Below the pieces are notes generated by a model. The model was not told the DNA's origin and did no database searches. It saw only the letters and a program-made list of their open reading frames with translations. This document shows, in pieces, positions 26,492 through 35,102 of a stretch of 64,000 nucleotides of DNA (position 1 is the first letter of the stretch; every line of letters starts with the position of its first letter). This DNA comes from Blautia schinkii (lineage in GTDB: Bacteria > Bacillota > Clostridia > Lachnospirales > Lachnospiraceae), in NCBI RefSeq assembly GCF_013304825.1, contig NZ_JAAWUO010000003.1, positions 62,001 to 126,000 on the forward strand. The letters run 5' to 3'. A program made the position numbers and the translations under genes.

Positions 26492-27430
26492 ATGGCAGAA
26501 GAAAAAAAAGGATTTTTTAAACGTCTGGTAAGCGGACTTACTAAAACGCGAGACAATATTGTTGCCGGTTTTGATTCCATTTTCAGCGGCTTTTCCAGCA
26601 TTGATGATGATTTTTATGAAGAGCTGGAAGAAATCCTGATCATGGGAGATATCGGTATTAATGCTACCACCTCCATTCTGGAGCATTTGAAGGAGCAGGT
26701 AGCTGAGCAGCACATTAAGGAGCCGTCTCAGTGCAAGCAGCTTCTGATCGACAGCATAAAGAAACAGATGCAGGTGGAGAGTACAGAGTATGAGTTTGAG
26801 AACCGTAAATCCGTGATCCTGGTGATCGGTGTCAATGGTGTAGGTAAGACTACATCCGTAGGCAAACTGGCCGGCAAGCTGAAAGACCAGGGCAAGAAAG
26901 TTATCCTCGGAGCAGCGGATACTTTCCGTGCAGCAGCAGGCGAGCAGCTGACACAGTGGGCTAACCGTGCGGGGGTTGAGATCATCGGCGGCCAGGACGG
27001 CGCAGATCCGGCATCTGTTGTCTATGATGCAGTGGCAGCGGCAAAAGCCAGAAATGCAGACGTTCTGATCTGCGATACAGCAGGAAGACTTCACAATAAG
27101 AAGAATCTTATGGAAGAGCTCCGCAAAATTTACCGTATTCTGGAACGAGAATACCCGGAAGCGTATCTGGAAACGCTTGTAGTTCTTGACGGAACCACAG
27201 GCCAGAACGCACTTTCCCAGGCAAGACAGTTTGCAGAGGTAGCCAACGTAACCGGAATCATTCTTACCAAACTTGATGGTACAGCGAAAGGCGGAATTGC
27301 AGTAGCGATCCAGTCTGAGCTTGACATACCAGTAAAATACATCGGAGTAGGCGAGAGTATCGATGACCTGCAGAAATTCGACGCAGACGCATTTGTAAAC
27401 GCCCTCTTTGACGTAGAAGAAAGGAGCTAA
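26492..27430 (+). CDS. ftsY: Signal recognition particle receptor FtsY
   Basis: 312 residues, a short FtsY with little of the acidic A domain. NG-domain motifs: GVNGVGKTTSVGKLAG (G1), DTFRAAAGEQL (G2), DTAGRLHNKKNLMEEL (G3), TKLDGTAKGG (G4), and the closing GVGESIDDLQKF. It receives SRP-bound ribosomes at the membrane. Terminal gene of the plsX operon; ilvA begins 9 bases downstream and may be co-transcribed. Confidence 0.97.
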   Translation: MAEEKKGFFKRLVSGLTKTRDNIVAGFDSIFSGFSSIDDDFYEELEEILIMGDIGINATTSILEHLKEQVAEQHIKEPSQCKQLLIDSIKKQMQVESTEYEFENRKSVILVIGVNGVGKTTSVGKLAGKLKDQGKKVILGAADTFRAAAGEQLTQWANRAGVEIIGGQDGADPASVVYDAVAAAKARNADVLICDTAGRLHNKKNLMEELRKIYRILEREYPEAYLETLVVLDGTTGQNALSQARQFAEVANVTGIILTKLDGTAKGGIAVAIQSELDIPVKYIGVGESIDDLQKFDADAFVNALFDVEERS

Positions 27431-27438
27431 ATATACAG

Positions 27439-28650
27439 ATGCTTACATTAGAAAGCTTTGAAGAAGCGGCAGCAAAAGTAAAAGAAGTGACACAGGAAAC
27501 AAAGCTGATATACAGCAGCTATTTCTCTGACATGACAGGCAATAAAGTTTACCTGAAACCGGAGAACATGCAGAGAACAGGTGCTTACAAGGTACGTGGC
27601 GCATACTATAAGATCAGCACACTTTCTGATGAAGAGAGAAACAAAGGACTGATCACAGCATCCGCAGGAAACCATGCACAGGGCGTTGCCTATGCAGCAC
27701 ATAAATACGGAGTAAAAGCAGTCATCGTTATGCCGACTACCACACCTCTGATCAAAGTAGAGCGCACCAAAAGCTACGGAGCAGAAGTTATCCTTCACGG
27801 AGATGTATACGATGAAGCCTGCGCACACGCACTGCAGCTTGCAGAGGAAAAAGGCTATACTTTCATCCATCCGTTCGATGATCCGGCAGTAGCAACCGGA
27901 CAGGGAACTATCGCCATGGAAATCGTACAGGAGCTTCCTCTTGTAGATTACATCCTTGTTCCAATCGGCGGCGGCGGACTTGCAACCGGTGTATCCACCC
28001 TTGCAAAGCTCCTCAACCCGCACATTAAAGTTATCGGTGTTGAGCCGGCAGGCGCAGCATGTATGAAAGCATCCCTGGAGAAAGGCGAGGTCGTAACACT
28101 TCCTCATGTAAACACCATCGCAGATGGTACTGCAGTACAGACTCCGGGAAAAAATATTTTCCCATACATCCAGGAGAATCTGGACGATATTATCACCATT
28201 GACGATGATGAGCTGATCGTAGCGTTCCTCGACATGGTAGAGAACCACAAGATGATCGTAGAAAACTCCGGTCTTCTCACTGTAGCAGCACTCCGCCACC
28301 TGGACGTAAAGAAAAAGAAGATCGTCTCCATCTTAAGCGGCGGAAACATGGATGTGATCACCATGTCCTCCGTAGTACAGCACGGCCTCATCCAGCGTGA
28401 CCGAATCTTCACCGTTTCCGTCCTTATCCCGGACAAGCCAGGCGAACTCGTACGCGTAGCCAGTGTCATCGCCGAGAACCAGGGCAACGTTATCAAACTG
28501 GATCACAACCAGTTTGTAAGCACAAACAGAAATGCAGCCGTAGAACTTCGGATCACTATGGAAGCATTCGGAACAGATCACAAGAACCAGATCGTAGCAG
28601 CACTCGAGAAGGCAGGATGCAGGCCGAGAGTTGTGAGAGCGATACTGTAA
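27439..28650 (+). CDS. ilvA: Threonine ammonia-lyase with C-terminal ACT domain
   Basis: 403 residues. Deaminates threonine to 2-oxobutanoate, the first step to isoleucine. The PLP lysine is in MQRTGAYKVRGAY (about residue 52), the PLP phosphate loop is GGGGLATG, and an ACT regulatory domain occupies roughly 325-403 (VSVLIPDKPGELVRVASVI). The ~400-residue single-ACT form differs from the longer two-ACT biosynthetic enzyme. No other ilv genes are near. Ribosome site AAAGGAGCT lies inside the end of ftsY. Confidence 0.93.
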   Translation: MLTLESFEEAAAKVKEVTQETKLIYSSYFSDMTGNKVYLKPENMQRTGAYKVRGAYYKISTLSDEERNKGLITASAGNHAQGVAYAAHKYGVKAVIVMPTTTPLIKVERTKSYGAEVILHGDVYDEACAHALQLAEEKGYTFIHPFDDPAVATGQGTIAMEIVQELPLVDYILVPIGGGGLATGVSTLAKLLNPHIKVIGVEPAGAACMKASLEKGEVVTLPHVNTIADGTAVQTPGKNIFPYIQENLDDIITIDDDELIVAFLDMVENHKMIVENSGLLTVAALRHLDVKKKKIVSILSGGNMDVITMSSVVQHGLIQRDRIFTVSVLIPDKPGELVRVASVIAENQGNVIKLDHNQFVSTNRNAAVELRITMEAFGTDHKNQIVAALEKAGCRPRVVRAIL

Positions 28651-28684
28651 GAAATAAGTAGTAATTAAATAAAGTATTGATTTG

Positions 28685-28726
28685 ACCGGACTGTTTAAAA
28701 TAACAATATTAACAGTCCGGTTTTGC
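28685..28726 (+). terminator. Intrinsic terminator after ilvA
   Basis: ACCGGACTGTT pairs exactly with AACAGTCCGGT and is followed by TTT. It marks the boundary between core genes and the AT-rich island. Confidence 0.85.
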
Positions 28727-28765
28727 AAAATATTAATTGAAAAATCTGAGGAAAAGGGGAAGCAA

Positions 28766-30106
28766 ATGATAAGTAAATGGAAAAAGAAGCTTCGCAGAGC
28801 CTCTGACCGTAAATGTCAAAAGGGGATTATACTCAGAAGAAGAAAAAATAAACGCAGAAGAAATTTGAAAGCACTAAAGGGTGCGGAAATATATCCTAAC
28901 AGAGTTTTTTATTTTCTCAGGGAAAAAGGATTTGGAAAAGAAAAAATCATAGGAAAAAAATTGGGTTATAAAAAAGTTCTAAAAGTTCCATCTATATTTT
29001 CAATTTCTGAAAATCCAGAGGGAACAATTGCTTTTCTCTAAAAATTATATTATTATGGTTCTAGATTAGATATAAAGGAAATACATATTGACCACAGTGA
29101 ATGCTATTGTCTGGAAATTGCTGCAAGTACAATTATGGACGTGATTGTTCTGGCTATTAAAGAATACCATAGAAAAAATAAAAAGAATATTGAATTTAGT
29201 GGAACAATTCCTGCAGAGGGAAAAGTTAAGGATGTATTTATGGCAAGTGGTTTGGCTGCACATATGGATTTGAATATGGATGCAGGAATATTAATGAATT
29301 GGCATAATATTAAACGATTCAAGCTGATCAGTGGATATCATTATTCACAGATTTCGGATATTACAGCAACCAAGTTGGCAGAATATATAATTGAATGTAT
29401 GAATACACAGGGATATACATTGAATGGGAAGGGAAAAAATATTCTTGGAACTTTGTTTGGTGAGGTGCTGGATAACTGTGAAATACACGGTGGGGAACAG
29501 ACGACATGGTTTGCATTGGGGCATTATCAGCAAAACGTCCAAGTAGATAGCTATGGAGAAGTTCAGCTTGTCATTTTTGACTTTGGAAATACAATATATG
29601 AACAATTGAAAGAAAAGACGACTTCATCGAAAACAAGAGAGAAGCTTGAATTTCTTTCCAAAGAGCATGAGAAGTTTTATAATAAAAACTGGACAGAAGA
29701 AATGCTCTATACACTGTTTTCGCTTCAAGAAGGAATTAGTCGGCTAAAAGATGATAAAGTAGAAGGAAATCGGCGGAGGGGAACAGGAACCGTTCGTTTG
29801 ATTAATAATTTCCAGTTAATTGGTAAGACAAATGAAAATAAAACTCCTTTGATGTCGATTACATCTGGGCATACACATATTTGTTTTGATGGAACTTATA
29901 AATTGAAATCTCAAATGGTTGAGGATAAAGAACTTGGAAATGAACAACGGAGAATAATAGCATTTAATGATAAAAATGATATTTTTCAACCGCCGGATGG
30001 CAGGTATGTAAAGTATATAAATACATTTTTCCCCGGAACAGTAATTTCATTGAAATTTTATTTTGACAGAGAATATTTGACACAAATTATGGAAAGTAAA
30101 CGGTAG
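28766..30106 (+). pseudogene. GHKL-type ATPase interrupted by one in-frame TAA
   Basis: A frame of 447 codons is open from ATG 28766 (after AAAAGGGGAAGC) to TAG 30106 except for a single TAA at 29039-29041. Both sides are in the same frame, and the codons between the stop and the next ATG (29135) encode a plausible continuation, KLYYYGSRLDIKEIHIDHS, so a nonsense change is more likely than two genes; no ribosome site precedes 29135. The downstream part has histidine-kinase-like ATPase boxes: N box GEVLDNCEIH (about residue 232), G1 IFDFGN and G2 RRRGTGTVRLIN. There is no dimerisation/phospho-acceptor domain. The N-terminal 90 residues are very basic. It is coupled to a STAS-like gene whose ribosome site overlaps its stop codon. 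Function unknown. Confidence 0.75.
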
Positions 30107-30119
30107 GAGGTATTACGTA

Positions 30120-30443
30120 GTGGAAAAAATAAATTTGTTAAACTTTAGAAGTAATGGCTCTAAAATTTTTTCTGGACGCGATAAAGGAATTGATGCGAGA
30201 AAAAAATTAAAATTAAATGAACTGGATTCGCAAGAACAGAAAATTGAAGTAATTGTGCCTAAGGATACATGGTCAATAAATTCTTCTTTTTTTGGTGGAT
30301 TATTTGAAAGTAGCATAATAAATTTGAAGGAAGATGGATTTCGAAAAAAATATATATTTAAATTTGATGATGGAGCTGCCTTGTCTGAGGAATTGCAACA
30401 TAATATTGATGAAGGAATTTATGAATCTCTAAAGGATATTTAA
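30120..30443 (+). CDS. STAS-like (DUF4325-like) protein
   Basis: 107 residues. GTG start at 30120, nine bases after TAGGAGG. The segment SINSSFFGGLFESSI resembles the 'N-S-S-F-x-G/D-x-L' region of STAS-like DUF4325 proteins, which resemble anti-anti-sigma factors and commonly sit next to a GHKL ATPase. By analogy with SpoIIAA/SpoIIAB the ATPase may phosphorylate or sequester this protein; the usual SpoIIAA serine context cannot be confirmed here. Codon use is AT-rich, like the rest of the island. Confidence 0.6.
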   Translation: MEKINLLNFRSNGSKIFSGRDKGIDARKKLKLNELDSQEQKIEVIVPKDTWSINSSFFGGLFESSIINLKEDGFRKKYIFKFDDGAALSEELQHNIDEGIYESLKDI

Positions 30444-30458
30444 GAGAGGTGATGCATA

Positions 30459-30992
30459 GTGACACAAAATACGGCAGCAGTTATTCAGGCAATTACAAGT
30501 ATAGTTAATCTTATTTTTGTTGGTGGAATTTTTATTTTTGAAAGAAGAACTGGCAAAAAGAGTATTAACGATGAAAAAAAAGAATTTTGGTATAGACAAA
30601 CTTTGCTAAGTCGTGGTTTGGATCTTACAGGGGAATGTTTCGATACAATGGAACAACTTTTACGATCATCAGAAGAATTTATAAATGGGTGTACACCTGA
30701 AAATGAAAAGAAAATAAAAGAAATAATAGGTAAAATACAGCACCAAATATATATACTGAGAAATGGTGTTGTGAGTTATGCGAAATTATTTGATATAGCT
30801 CTTTTTAAACAATTAAAAGAAGAAGTAGAACGATTAGAAGATGGTATTACACAAGGAATAGAAAGTTGTTATTTGGCTGCTGGGAATAATGCAAAATTTG
30901 CTGACAAAGGTATAGAAACAGAACTTTCAAATCTTCAAAAGCATAGATATATGATTATTTCAAAATTGTATGATTATGATACAAAAGTATAA
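30459..30992 (+). CDS. Membrane-anchored helical protein of unknown function
   Basis: 177 residues; GTG start at 30459 after GAGAGGTGAT, 15 bases after the STAS-like gene, so same operon. One N-terminal hydrophobic helix (about 8-27, AITSIVNLIFVGGIFIF) is followed by a basic stop-transfer and a wholly alpha-helical, charged cytoplasmic domain. I do not recognise the family. Its place behind the ATPase and STAS-like genes suggests it is the membrane-facing component of that module (inference). Confidence 0.7.
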   Translation: MTQNTAAVIQAITSIVNLIFVGGIFIFERRTGKKSINDEKKEFWYRQTLLSRGLDLTGECFDTMEQLLRSSEEFINGCTPENEKKIKEIIGKIQHQIYILRNGVVSYAKLFDIALFKQLKEEVERLEDGITQGIESCYLAAGNNAKFADKGIETELSNLQKHRYMIISKLYDYDTKV

Positions 30993-31083
30993 ATGGAGAA
31001 AATAAATTAAGAAAGAAAAAGCCTTGGAGATACAGTTGTTCTAAAGCTTTTATAGGTTGATATAGCGGAAAAGACGAAAATAA

Positions 31084-31182
31084 ATGAAACCTAAATTGAA
31101 TTTCTGGAATAACAAAATGAGTCTAGAAGTTAAAAGCGAAATCTCTGTAAAAAATAAAAATGAAGAAATACTATGGAATTAA
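31084..31182 (+). other. Possible 32-residue peptide or truncated gene start in a 585-bp gap
   Basis: In the gap between 30993 and 31577 an ATG at 31084 opens a 32-codon lysine- and asparagine-rich frame ending in TAA at 31180-31182. There is no good ribosome site. It may be the 5' remnant of a gene cut by the structured element that follows. Nothing else coding is convincing before 31288. Confidence 0.2.
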
Positions 31183-31186
31183 TTGT

Positions 31187-31291
31187 TGTCTAAAGCGCAT
31201 GACTGCGCATATCCTAAGTTACAGGCGTATCCGTCGATATTTAGCCTTGTCGCCTAAAGCGACCGAGGAGCATGCGACTTTAGTCATGTGA
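31187..31291. mobile_element. Structured intergenic sequence resembling ends of an IS200/IS605-type element, no transposase
   Basis: The segment is GC-richer than its surroundings and highly palindromic: GCGCATGACTGCGC near the left, AGGCG...CGCCT in the centre, and CATGCGACTTTAGTCATG on the right. CTAAAGCGCATG on the left is nearly the complement of CATGCGACTTTAG on the right. A 'CGACTTTAGTC' hairpin is a common right-end feature of IS200/IS605 elements. No TnpA or TnpB is inside, so this would be a miniature or remnant. It could instead be part of a structured non-coding RNA. Confidence 0.35.
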
Positions 31292-31515
31292 GATCCACTG
31301 GATTAGTGGATTTTTATATTCGTAGTCGATATACTATTGACATAATAAAAAAAGATTTAGCATATGAAACGGGATTGAAAGAAGAACTATGTGAATCAAT
31401 GGCCGGGATGATTAAAGAAAATTATCAAACGTTGCAAATGGGACTTATTATGAGTTATCTGAGAAAAAAGTTTGATGAAGATGAAGAAGATTGTAATGGA
31501 AAAAACAAAAATTAA
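31288..31515 (+). CDS. Small hypothetical protein, possibly a gene 3' remnant
   Basis: 75 codons from GTG at 31288, without a recognisable ribosome site, and beginning inside the structured element and terminator-like hairpin. The body (IDIIKKDLAYETGLKEELCESMAGMIK onward, in pieces) is amphipathic helical with an acidic tail. It is more likely the surviving 3' part of a gene whose 5' part was lost or separated by the insertion. Family not recognised. Confidence 0.35.
   Translation: MRSTGLVDFYIRSRYTIDIIKKDLAYETGLKEELCESMAGMIKENYQTLQMGLIMSYLRKKFDEDEEDCNGKNKN
31292..31316 (+). terminator. Terminator-like hairpin
   Basis: ATCCACT and AGTGGAT pair around a short loop and are followed by TTTTTAT. 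It directly follows the structured element, so the two could form one short terminated RNA. Confidence 0.5.
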
Positions 31516-31577
31516 AATAGGCTTAAAAAACAACAGAAAAGCTGCAAAAGTACAGAATAAATGAAGGGGGAACGTGT

Positions 31578-32543
31578 TTGAAAAAGTATATTAATAATGC
31601 AGCAAAAAATACAAATCAGAAAGTAAATGAAGTCTTTTTGTTCAGGCAGATGGCAGGGGCATTAAATACTCAAACAAGTCATAGTGTTTTTGTGAAAGAG
31701 GCACATGCAAAGATGTATGTAAAGTATCAATTGGATCCGAAAAGGTTTGCTATGCTTCCTGGTTCTAAACCGATAATAAAAAAGGTAGAGTTGGGAGATT
31801 TGCTCATTCTTACATATGATAAATGGACAGGATTATTAAAAATGAGTATTATGCAGGCAAAATATAAGCCAATACCGTATAAAAATTTTCTGGATGTGCG
31901 TATGAATTTGTATCAGTGGGAGCTTTTGAAATATAAACCAATATTGGTATGGAGTAATTATGGTATTCCGTTTAATATACTTAATTCTCAAAATCTGTTT
32001 AAGAGTATAGCATCATATGGAATATTTTATAGAGATAATTACAATAATGAAATAGACATGTTATATGTAATCCCCGAATTGTTGAACTACAAAAATCCAA
32101 ATATATATAAAAGTATAAATGGGATAATCGAAAATAAGAAAAGACTTCCTAAGACAAGGGACTATAGTTTTAAATTCAACTGTTTGCAAAATTTAAATGG
32201 GCAACTATATCGTACTTGTCATAGAGTGTTTGGACCGGGTGAAGTAATTTCAACTTGTTCAATAAACTCATTTAAAGACGAAATTCTGAACGGGAGAATA
32301 GGTGTACCATTGTCATCTAAAAAAGGCGACAATATTCAGATGTGGATTTTAGGTATATTAAAAAAATTAAGAAATGATTTCAATGATGATCATACGATAC
32401 AGCAAATGATTGATGAAATACTAAAAGAATATAGTAGTGGTGATGAAAACTATATAAGGAACCTGAAAACACCGAAACATCTTCCACCTTTACTGTTCAC
32501 AGGTGTAAATCTTCCACATAATGAAATAGAAATCAATGATTAG
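31578..32543 (+). CDS. Uncharacterised protein with possible PD-(D/E)XK-like core
   Basis: 321 residues, TTG start at 31578 after GAAGGGGG. I do not recognise the family with certainty. Residues about 71-100 read VELGDLLIL, a short gap, then MSIMQAKY, i.e. an acidic residue and D in a strand followed by Q-x-K; this order is seen in Mrr-type PD-(D/E)XK nucleases. A tryptophan-rich segment, NLYQWELLKYKPILVW, follows. The C-terminus is helical. Neighbours are the GHKL/STAS-like module upstream and glmS downstream. AT-rich codon use matches the island. A nuclease role is a hypothesis only. Confidence 0.6.
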   Translation: MKKYINNAAKNTNQKVNEVFLFRQMAGALNTQTSHSVFVKEAHAKMYVKYQLDPKRFAMLPGSKPIIKKVELGDLLILTYDKWTGLLKMSIMQAKYKPIPYKNFLDVRMNLYQWELLKYKPILVWSNYGIPFNILNSQNLFKSIASYGIFYRDNYNNEIDMLYVIPELLNYKNPNIYKSINGIIENKKRLPKTRDYSFKFNCLQNLNGQLYRTCHRVFGPGEVISTCSINSFKDEILNGRIGVPLSSKKGDNIQMWILGILKKLRNDFNDDHTIQQMIDEILKEYSSGDENYIRNLKTPKHLPPLLFTGVNLPHNEIEIND

Positions 32544-32571
32544 AAGAGAATAATTGCGCCTAAAAACAATA

Positions 32572-32601
32572 TTGCCAATCACAACTAACCCGTGCTATAC
32601 T
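32572..32601 (+). promoter_or_regulatory. Predicted glmS promoter with overlapping palindrome
   Basis: TTGCCA at 32572-32577 and TATACT at 32596-32601 with an 18-base spacer. The -10 lies inside the imperfect palindrome CCGTG...CACGG, a possible operator. Confidence 0.55.
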
Positions 32602-32636
32602 ATACACGGTTATCATGCAATAACAGAAACTTACGA

Positions 32637-32673
32637 CCGGGCTGTTGCATATAATGTAGCAGTCCGGATTTTT
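32637..32673 (+). terminator. Attenuator-like terminator in the glmS leader
   Basis: Twelve consecutive pairs (three of them G-U) form between 32637-32648 and 32656-32667, followed by TTTTT. It lies downstream of the promoter and upstream of the glmS ribosome site, so it may cause premature termination. I see no glmS ribozyme core in this 110-base leader. Confidence 0.6.
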
Positions 32674-32714
32674 GTGAAGAATACTTTTTTATAGAAAGAA
32701 AGGACAGAATCAAT

Positions 32715-34553
32715 ATGTGTGGAATTGTAGGATTTACAGGTAAGCACCAGGCTGCTCCGATCCTTTTAGATGGACTTTCAAAACTGGAATACAGAGGATA
32801 TGATTCAGCAGGAATCGCAGTACGAAACGGCGATGGCGAAACAGAAGTTCTGAAAGCCAAGGGAAGATTAAAAGTTCTCGCTGAAAAAACAAACAACGGA
32901 GAATCCGTATTAGGAACCTGCGGAATTGGTCATACCAGATGGGCGACTCATGGTGAGCCATCTGAGAACAATGCACATCCTCATATGACAGACGATGGAA
33001 ACGTTGTAGCAGTACACAATGGAATCATTGAGAATTATCAGGAACTGAAAAACAAACTTACACACAAAGGTTATACCTTCTATTCCGAAACAGACACAGA
33101 AGTAGCAGTCAAACTGATCGATTACTATTATAAGAAATATGAAGGGACACCGGTGGATGCTATTACACATTCAATGGTTCGCATCCGCGGTTCCTACGCA
33201 CTTGCTATTATGTTCAAGGATTATCCGGGAGAGATTTATGTTGCCAGAAAAGACAGTCCTATGATTCTTGGTGTTGCAGATGGAGAGGCATTTGTAGCAT
33301 CTGATGTACCGGCGATTCTGAAATATACCCGAAATGTATATTATATCGGCAATCTGGAGATGGCGCGGGTGAAAAAAGGCGAGATCACATTCTACAATCT
33401 GGATGGAGATGAGATCGAGAAAGAACTGAAGACCATCGAATGGGATGCAGAAGCAGCAGAGAAAGCGGGATATGAGCATTTCATGATGAAAGAGATCCAC
33501 GAACAGCCGAAAGCAGTAATGGATACTCTGAACTCCGTACTTAAAGATGGAAAGATCGATCTGACAGAAGTTGGCATGGGGGAAGAAACCATTCAGAAGA
33601 TCCAGCAGATATACATCATTGCCTGCGGTTCTGCTTACCATGTAGGAATGGCTGCTCAGTATGTATTGGAAGACCTTGCCCAGATCCCGGTAAGAGTCGA
33701 GCTTGCATCTGAATTCCGCTACCGCAAAATGGCTCTCAACACCAACAGTCTTGCAGTGATCGTCAGTCAGTCCGGTGAGACAGCAGATAGCCTTGCAGCA
33801 CTTCGTAAATGTAAGGAAAAAGGCATCCTCACACTGGGAATTGTCAATGTAGTAGGCTCATCCATTGCCCGTGAAGCAGATAATGTGTTCTATACACTGG
33901 CAGGACCGGAGATTTCCGTGGCAACAACCAAAGCATACAGTACACAGCTGATTGCCTCTTATGCACTGGCGATTCAGTTTGCAAAAGTACGCGGAACTAT
34001 CACAGAAGAAGCATATGATAATTATATCACCGAACTTCAGACACTCCCGGATAAGATTCACAAGATTCTGGAGGACAAAGAACGAATCCAGTGGTTTGCA
34101 GCCAAACAGGCCAATGTAAAAGATGCTTTCTTTGTAGGAAGAGGAATAGATTATGCGATCAGTCTGGAAGGCAGCCTGAAGATGAAAGAAATCAGCTATA
34201 TCCATTCTGAAGCCTATGCAGCAGGAGAACTGAAACATGGAACCATTTCCCTGATTGAGGATGGAACCCTTGTGATCGGTGTGCTGACTCAGCCAGACCT
34301 CTATGAAAAAACGATCAGCAACATGGTAGAATGCAAGAGCCGTGGAGCATATCTTATGGGTCTGACAACATTTGGCAATTATAACACCGAAGACACAGCA
34401 GACTTCACAGTATACATCCCAAAAACAGATCCACACTTTGCCACATCCCTTGCAGTCATTCCGCTTCAGCTCCTCGGTTACTACGTAAGTGTAGCCAAAG
34501 GACTGGACGTAGATAAGCCGCGAAATCTGGCCAAGAGTGTTACAGTAGAATAA
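32715..34553 (+). CDS. glmS: Glutamine--fructose-6-phosphate aminotransferase (isomerising)
   Basis: 612 residues. Makes glucosamine-6-phosphate, the entry to UDP-GlcNAc, peptidoglycan and the nearby capsule sugars. The N-terminal Cys-1 nucleophile follows the initiator Met (MCGIVGF), with GHTRWATHG and the glutaminase loop; two SIS domains follow (ACGSAYHVGMAAQYV, SQSGETADSL, GRGIDYAISLEGSLKMKE) and the family C-terminus DKPRNLAKSVTVE is complete. Ribosome site GAAAGAAAGGA. Confidence 0.97.
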   Translation: MCGIVGFTGKHQAAPILLDGLSKLEYRGYDSAGIAVRNGDGETEVLKAKGRLKVLAEKTNNGESVLGTCGIGHTRWATHGEPSENNAHPHMTDDGNVVAVHNGIIENYQELKNKLTHKGYTFYSETDTEVAVKLIDYYYKKYEGTPVDAITHSMVRIRGSYALAIMFKDYPGEIYVARKDSPMILGVADGEAFVASDVPAILKYTRNVYYIGNLEMARVKKGEITFYNLDGDEIEKELKTIEWDAEAAEKAGYEHFMMKEIHEQPKAVMDTLNSVLKDGKIDLTEVGMGEETIQKIQQIYIIACGSAYHVGMAAQYVLEDLAQIPVRVELASEFRYRKMALNTNSLAVIVSQSGETADSLAALRKCKEKGILTLGIVNVVGSSIAREADNVFYTLAGPEISVATTKAYSTQLIASYALAIQFAKVRGTITEEAYDNYITELQTLPDKIHKILEDKERIQWFAAKQANVKDAFFVGRGIDYAISLEGSLKMKEISYIHSEAYAAGELKHGTISLIEDGTLVIGVLTQPDLYEKTISNMVECKSRGAYLMGLTTFGNYNTEDTADFTVYIPKTDPHFATSLAVIPLQLLGYYVSVAKGLDVDKPRNLAKSVTVE

Positions 34554-34571
34554 AATATAAATTTGCAATAT

Positions 34572-34605
34572 AAAAAGCGTCTCGGATTTTGTCTGAGACG
34601 CTTTT
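34572..34605 (+). terminator. Intrinsic terminator of glmS
   Basis: AAAAGCGTCTC pairs with GAGACGCTTTT; the A- and T-runs make it bidirectional. Confidence 0.88.
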
Positions 34606-34624
34606 GGACATTTATATAAAAAAA

Positions 34625-35016
34625 GTCGCTTAATATCCTCATAAGCGACAGGCATACGACTAACCTTGAATAAGGATATCACGCATCTTATACCTTGTCA
34701 AGACGAGCAAATGCCGCAAAATCTACCAAAAGTGTAACTTTTGAATCATATTTCTAAATAAATATTGTCAATAAACCAGTCAAATCTTAGAATTTCTATA
34801 AAAAACGATCTTTTGTTTATCGTGTTAGTACCATTAGTGGTCACTAAAAATGGTCAAATCTAATATTCAAAATTCCTTATAAAATAAGTCTATAAAAGAA
34901 TTTCTATTTTTCTAATCGCAGTCTATTAGTGGTCAGATTTTTAAATTCCAACATTCCCAAACAGCTAATCAAAAGCATTTCAAGAGATTTTGTCGCTTAT
35001 GAGGATATATTGCGAC
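34625..35016. mobile_element. About 390-bp non-coding element with 25-bp terminal inverted repeats (MITE-like)
   Basis: The left end 34625-34649 and the right end 34992-35016 are reverse complements at 22 of 25 positions. Each end is itself palindromic, starting GTCGC and ending GCGAC. The interior is AT-rich, has no gene, and contains ATTAGTGGTCA twice (34833-34843 and 34926-34936) plus three GTCAAATCT-like words spaced 74-79 bases. No transposase is inside. It lies between the glmS terminator and the TnpB-like gene, and could alternatively be that gene's control region. Confidence 0.55.
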
Positions 35017-35102
35017 AACCGAAAAATAGAAATATTAGATAAGTTATTAAATTTATTTTCTTGCTGGCGAGCTTCAAGAAAAAAAGCAAAGGAAGAGATG
35101 TC

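Noticed and set aside
32544-32714. glmS ribozyme
   Set aside because: The leader is only about 110 bases from the predicted start and shows none of the ribozyme core that I could recognise.
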